Source of the DNA: CALHVX01 sp964640725 | GTDB taxonomy: Bacteria; Pseudomonadota; Gammaproteobacteria; Pseudomonadales; Azotimanducaceae | Reading direction: 5' to 3' | Assembly: GCA_964640725.1 (NCBI GenBank) | Contig: CAZXIJ010000008.1 | Span: forward strand, 62,001 to 126,000 | DNA: 64,000 nucleotides | Shown: positions 61,775 to 64,000 of the stretch, one piece after another | Layout: every line of letters begins with the position of its first letter | How positions within the stretch are numbered: the stretch's first letter is position 1 | The notes under the pieces: model-generated | What the model was told of the DNA's origin: nothing | Databases searched by the model: none | Seen by the model: the letters and a program-made list of their open reading frames with translations, nothing else | Program-made: the position numbers and the translations under genes

Positions 61775-62625
61775 CGCTCGTGGCAGCGCGCGGCCTCGCC
61801 AAACACTACGGCCGCACAGCGGCGCTCGATGGCTTTGACCTGACGGTCGAAGAAGGCGCCATCGTGGGCCTGATCGGTCCGAACGGTTCTGGCAAAACCA
61901 CCGCGTTTCGCGGGATTACCGGTCTGGCCCGCCTGGACGACGGCGAGCTGTCGGTGCTGGGCCTCGACCCATACCGCCAGCGAGCCGAGCTTATGCGGCA
62001 GACTGCGTATATCGCTGATGTGGGGACGCTCCCAAGGTGGATGAAAGTGCGCGACCTGCTGCAGTTTGTGGCGGGGGTGCACCCGGCCTTTGATCTGGCC
62101 CAGGCCCAGGCGACGCTCGCCGCGACGGATGTGCAGAGCAGCGCCCGGGTGGGTGCCCTGTCGAAGGGCATGACGGTGCAGCTGCATCTGGCCCTGGTCA
62201 TGGCAACGTCGGCGCGCCTGTTAGTCCTGGACGAGCCCACGCTCGGGCTCGACCTGCTGTATCGCCGGCGTTTTTACGAAACGCTGCTGGAAGACTATTT
62301 CGAAGAGGGGCGGTCGATCCTGGTCTCGACCCACGAGATCGGCGAGATTGAACATATTCTGACGGACGTGGCCTTTATCGACCGGGGACGCCGTGTGCTG
62401 CAGGCGCGAGTCGATGACTTGAGCCGGCGGTTCGCCAAGGTCACCGGTCCGGAGGCCGCAGAACCCGCGCTGCAGGCTCTGCAGCCGTTGCAGCTGCGGC
62501 GCACGCTCAAGGGTATCGAAGCGCTGTACGACGGTCTCGACGCTTCGTTGCTCCCGCCCGGCGTCACGCAGTCGGCCCCGGATCTGAGCGAGCTGTTCGT
62601 TGCCGTGCTGGGCGGTGACCGATGA
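61771..62625 (+). CDS. ABC transporter ATP-binding protein
   Basis: The 284-residue product has Walker A GPNGSGKTT near residue 37, the signature helix LSKGMTVQLHLAL near 130 (a departure from LSGGQ usual for this group), Walker B LLVLDEPTLGLD near 150 and the switch His in STHEIGE. The C-terminal 70 residues are extra, as in YtrB- or CcmA-like exporters. It forms an operon with GntR and a permease and shares ATGA overlaps on both sides. The substrate is not known. Confidence 0.92.
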   Translation: MTLVAARGLAKHYGRTAALDGFDLTVEEGAIVGLIGPNGSGKTTAFRGITGLARLDDGELSVLGLDPYRQRAELMRQTAYIADVGTLPRWMKVRDLLQFVAGVHPAFDLAQAQATLAATDVQSSARVGALSKGMTVQLHLALVMATSARLLVLDEPTLGLDLLYRRRFYETLLEDYFEEGRSILVSTHEIGEIEHILTDVAFIDRGRRVLQARVDDLSRRFAKVTGPEAAEPALQALQPLQLRRTLKGIEALYDGLDASLLPPGVTQSAPDLSELFVAVLGGDR

Positions 62626-63473
62626 GCGCCTGGCGGGCACTGCTGCGCCGGGAGTGGCTGGAACACCGGGCTGCGCTCTTGTGGGCACCCCTTGGGCTGG
62701 CGGGCGTCGCGATCGCGCTTGGCTTGTTCGCGTCTACCTTCGATCTGGGGCGCCTGGCCGTCGAAGCGGAGCACGATGGCGATCCCATGCACCTGCCTTC
62801 CGTGCTGGCTTTTCTGGCGTTGCCGTTTGTCATGCTCTATCTCGCCAGCGCCACCTTCGTGCTCCTGGGCGCGCTCTACGACGAGCGCCAGGATCGCTCT
62901 GTGCTGTTCTGGAAGTCCCAACCGGTGACCGATCTGCAGGCGGTCCTGAGCAAGTTGCTGCCGGTGGTACTGCTGGCGCCGCTGGTGACCATTGCCGCGA
63001 TCTTCGTAACGCAGCTGGTGACGGTGGTGCTGATTACGCTCAGCTGTAACTGCGGGACCGGCGTGCTCGGCAACCTTGCGGAGGCCGGAATCATTGGCAA
63101 CCTGCCGCGCTGGATCTTTGGCTTCCTGACCCAGGCGCTCTGGTCTCTGCCGATCTGGAGCTGGCTGCTGCTGGTGTCTGCGGCGGTGTCCCGGCTGCCC
63201 GTGCTCTGGGCCATCGGCGTGCCGGCGATGGCGGCCTTTCTGGAGTGGCTGACCTTCGACTCGACAGTCATTGCCGGCCTGTTTGAAACCTACATGGAAC
63301 CGGTTGCGCTGGTGTCGTACCTGCAGCTGTCGGTCGCGGGGGAAACAGATTCCGTCACCTGGGCGATGGCCATCGCCCCCTGGGGGCGGCTGGAGCTCTG
63401 GCTTGGCCTGGCGCTCTCTGCTGCGTTGCTCGCCGCTGCGGTGTATTGCCGCCGGCGCAACGGCGAACTTTAA
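62622..63473 (+). CDS. ABC transporter permease
   Basis: The 283-residue protein has six hydrophobic segments (about 22-42, 60-85, 105-140, 160-180, 190-215, 255-275), with an ABC-2-like layout and a short EWLEHRAALLWAP start. It begins inside the ATPase stop (ATGA). It should form the membrane channel for the ATPase. The role is inferred from position. Confidence 0.85.
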   Translation: MSAWRALLRREWLEHRAALLWAPLGLAGVAIALGLFASTFDLGRLAVEAEHDGDPMHLPSVLAFLALPFVMLYLASATFVLLGALYDERQDRSVLFWKSQPVTDLQAVLSKLLPVVLLAPLVTIAAIFVTQLVTVVLITLSCNCGTGVLGNLAEAGIIGNLPRWIFGFLTQALWSLPIWSWLLLVSAAVSRLPVLWAIGVPAMAAFLEWLTFDSTVIAGLFETYMEPVALVSYLQLSVAGETDSVTWAMAIAPWGRLELWLGLALSAALLAAAVYCRRRNGEL

Positions 63474-63484
63474 CGGGAGGCCTG

Positions 63485-64000
63485 ATGATCATGAGTAGTG
63501 CTCAAACCAAAGATACGACCTCGGCGGCAGGTCCGCGCCGCTGGCCCGGCCGGCTGGCCGCGACATTGCTGGCGCTGTTGGTGCTCGGCTTTGTCACGCT
63601 GCGCGGATTTCAGTACCAGGCCGATGGCCCGCTTACGGACCTTCTGCCCGGAGGCGCGCTGCGGAGCGGCACGCTGATCACCGACCCTGCGATGGCGCCG
63701 GAGTTCGAGAACGGCGCGACCATCGAGCTGCAGCTGACGGCACCGGCGCGATCCCGTTACGTTGGGCTTATGCGCCACGAAGGCGCGCTCTACATCCCCT
63801 GCGACCTGGGGTACATGTGGGGCCGCTTCAGCGGCATGCAGCGTCATGTACTGCATCTGGTGTATCGCCTGAAAACCTGGCACCAGGATGTGCTGGACAA
63901 CGAGGCGGTGGTCATTCGCTATGACGGGCGCCGCTATCAGCGCCGGGCCGTGCGCGTAACAGATCCTGAGACGGTCGCTGAGCTGAAGCACAGCCTGGAA
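63485..64000 (+). CDS. Membrane-anchored protein of the ABC operon, 3' end cut off by the window
   Basis: The frame starts at an ATG (63485) behind GGGAGG and stays open to base 64000 (172 codons seen). It has one hydrophobic segment at about 22-45 and a soluble region with PLTDLLPGGALRSGTLITDP and ending in charged helix. I do not recognise the family. It follows the permease by 11 bases and probably belongs to the same transporter, as an accessory or membrane-fusion-like component. Confidence 0.7.
   Translation, partial: MIMSSAQTKDTTSAAGPRRWPGRLAATLLALLVLGFVTLRGFQYQADGPLTDLLPGGALRSGTLITDPAMAPEFENGATIELQLTAPARSRYVGLMRHEGALYIPCDLGYMWGRFSGMQRHVLHLVYRLKTWHQDVLDNEAVVIRYDGRRYQRRAVRVTDPETVAELKHSLE

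Overview
The window is GC-rich, densely packed bacterial chromosome, probably from a marine gammaproteobacterium of the OM60/NOR5 (Halieaceae) type. That placement is an inference. It rests on recall that gammaproteobacterium HTCC2080 carries Chloroflexus-like malonyl-CoA reductase and propionyl-CoA synthase, and on the mix of Rieske oxygenase, P450, acyl-CoA dehydrogenase and dehalogenase-fold genes. A run of 100 N flanked by duplicated ends shows it is a scaffolded assembly. I see no insertion sequence, prophage, integrase or CRISPR array.

Layout. 1-5.3 kb: a cut-off exported helical protein, an alpha/beta hydrolase, a MASE1 hybrid histidine kinase, a J-domain/PilZ fusion and an HNH remnant. 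5.3-19.7 kb: a complete acetyl-CoA to propionyl-CoA module of the 3-hydroxypropionate route, made of a single-chain acetyl-CoA carboxylase (minus) divergent from propionyl-CoA synthase and malonyl-CoA reductase (plus, start and stop overlapping). 19.7-26.9 kb: a thioesterase/Rieske oxygenase operon, a haloalkane-dehalogenase-like hydrolase, and a carotenoid oxygenase/aldolase/DUF3089 operon. 27.2-36.4 kb: a frameshifted diguanylate cyclase, a second hybrid kinase, an RND protein, a redoxin-cytochrome-copper monooxygenase fusion and an esterase. 36.4-46.5 kb: an inorganic-carbon block with a four-gene dabB-dabA-usp-orf154 operon, a divergent LysR gene, a SulP transporter, a beta-carbonic anhydrase and a second LysR gene. 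46.5-60.9 kb: acyl-CoA dehydrogenases, an enoyl-CoA hydratase, an exported KatG, an HDOD protein, a HAD phosphatase, an M20 amidohydrolase, SfsA, a P450 and tRNA-Arg(CCG). 60.9-64 kb: a GntR(YtrA)-ABC transporter operon running off the end.

How it fits together. The carboxylase consumes bicarbonate to make malonyl-CoA. Malonyl-CoA reductase makes 3-hydroxypropionate, and propionyl-CoA synthase makes propionyl-CoA. About 17 kb away lie three kinds of bicarbonate-supply gene (DAB pump, SulP transporter, carbonic anhydrase), each part with its own LysR regulator. No RuBisCO or carboxysome gene is in the window. The most interesting reading is a bicarbonate-concentrating system that feeds a bicarbonate-using carboxylase pathway rather than RuBisCO. 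Near-identical twin operators (TCTGTWAAATAGA, 31 bp apart) overlap the predicted dab promoter.

Genes that would complete the path from propionyl-CoA to succinyl-CoA (a dedicated propionyl-CoA carboxylase, epimerase, mutase) are not in the window, so whether this is autotrophy, mixotrophic CO2 fixation or anaplerosis cannot be settled here.
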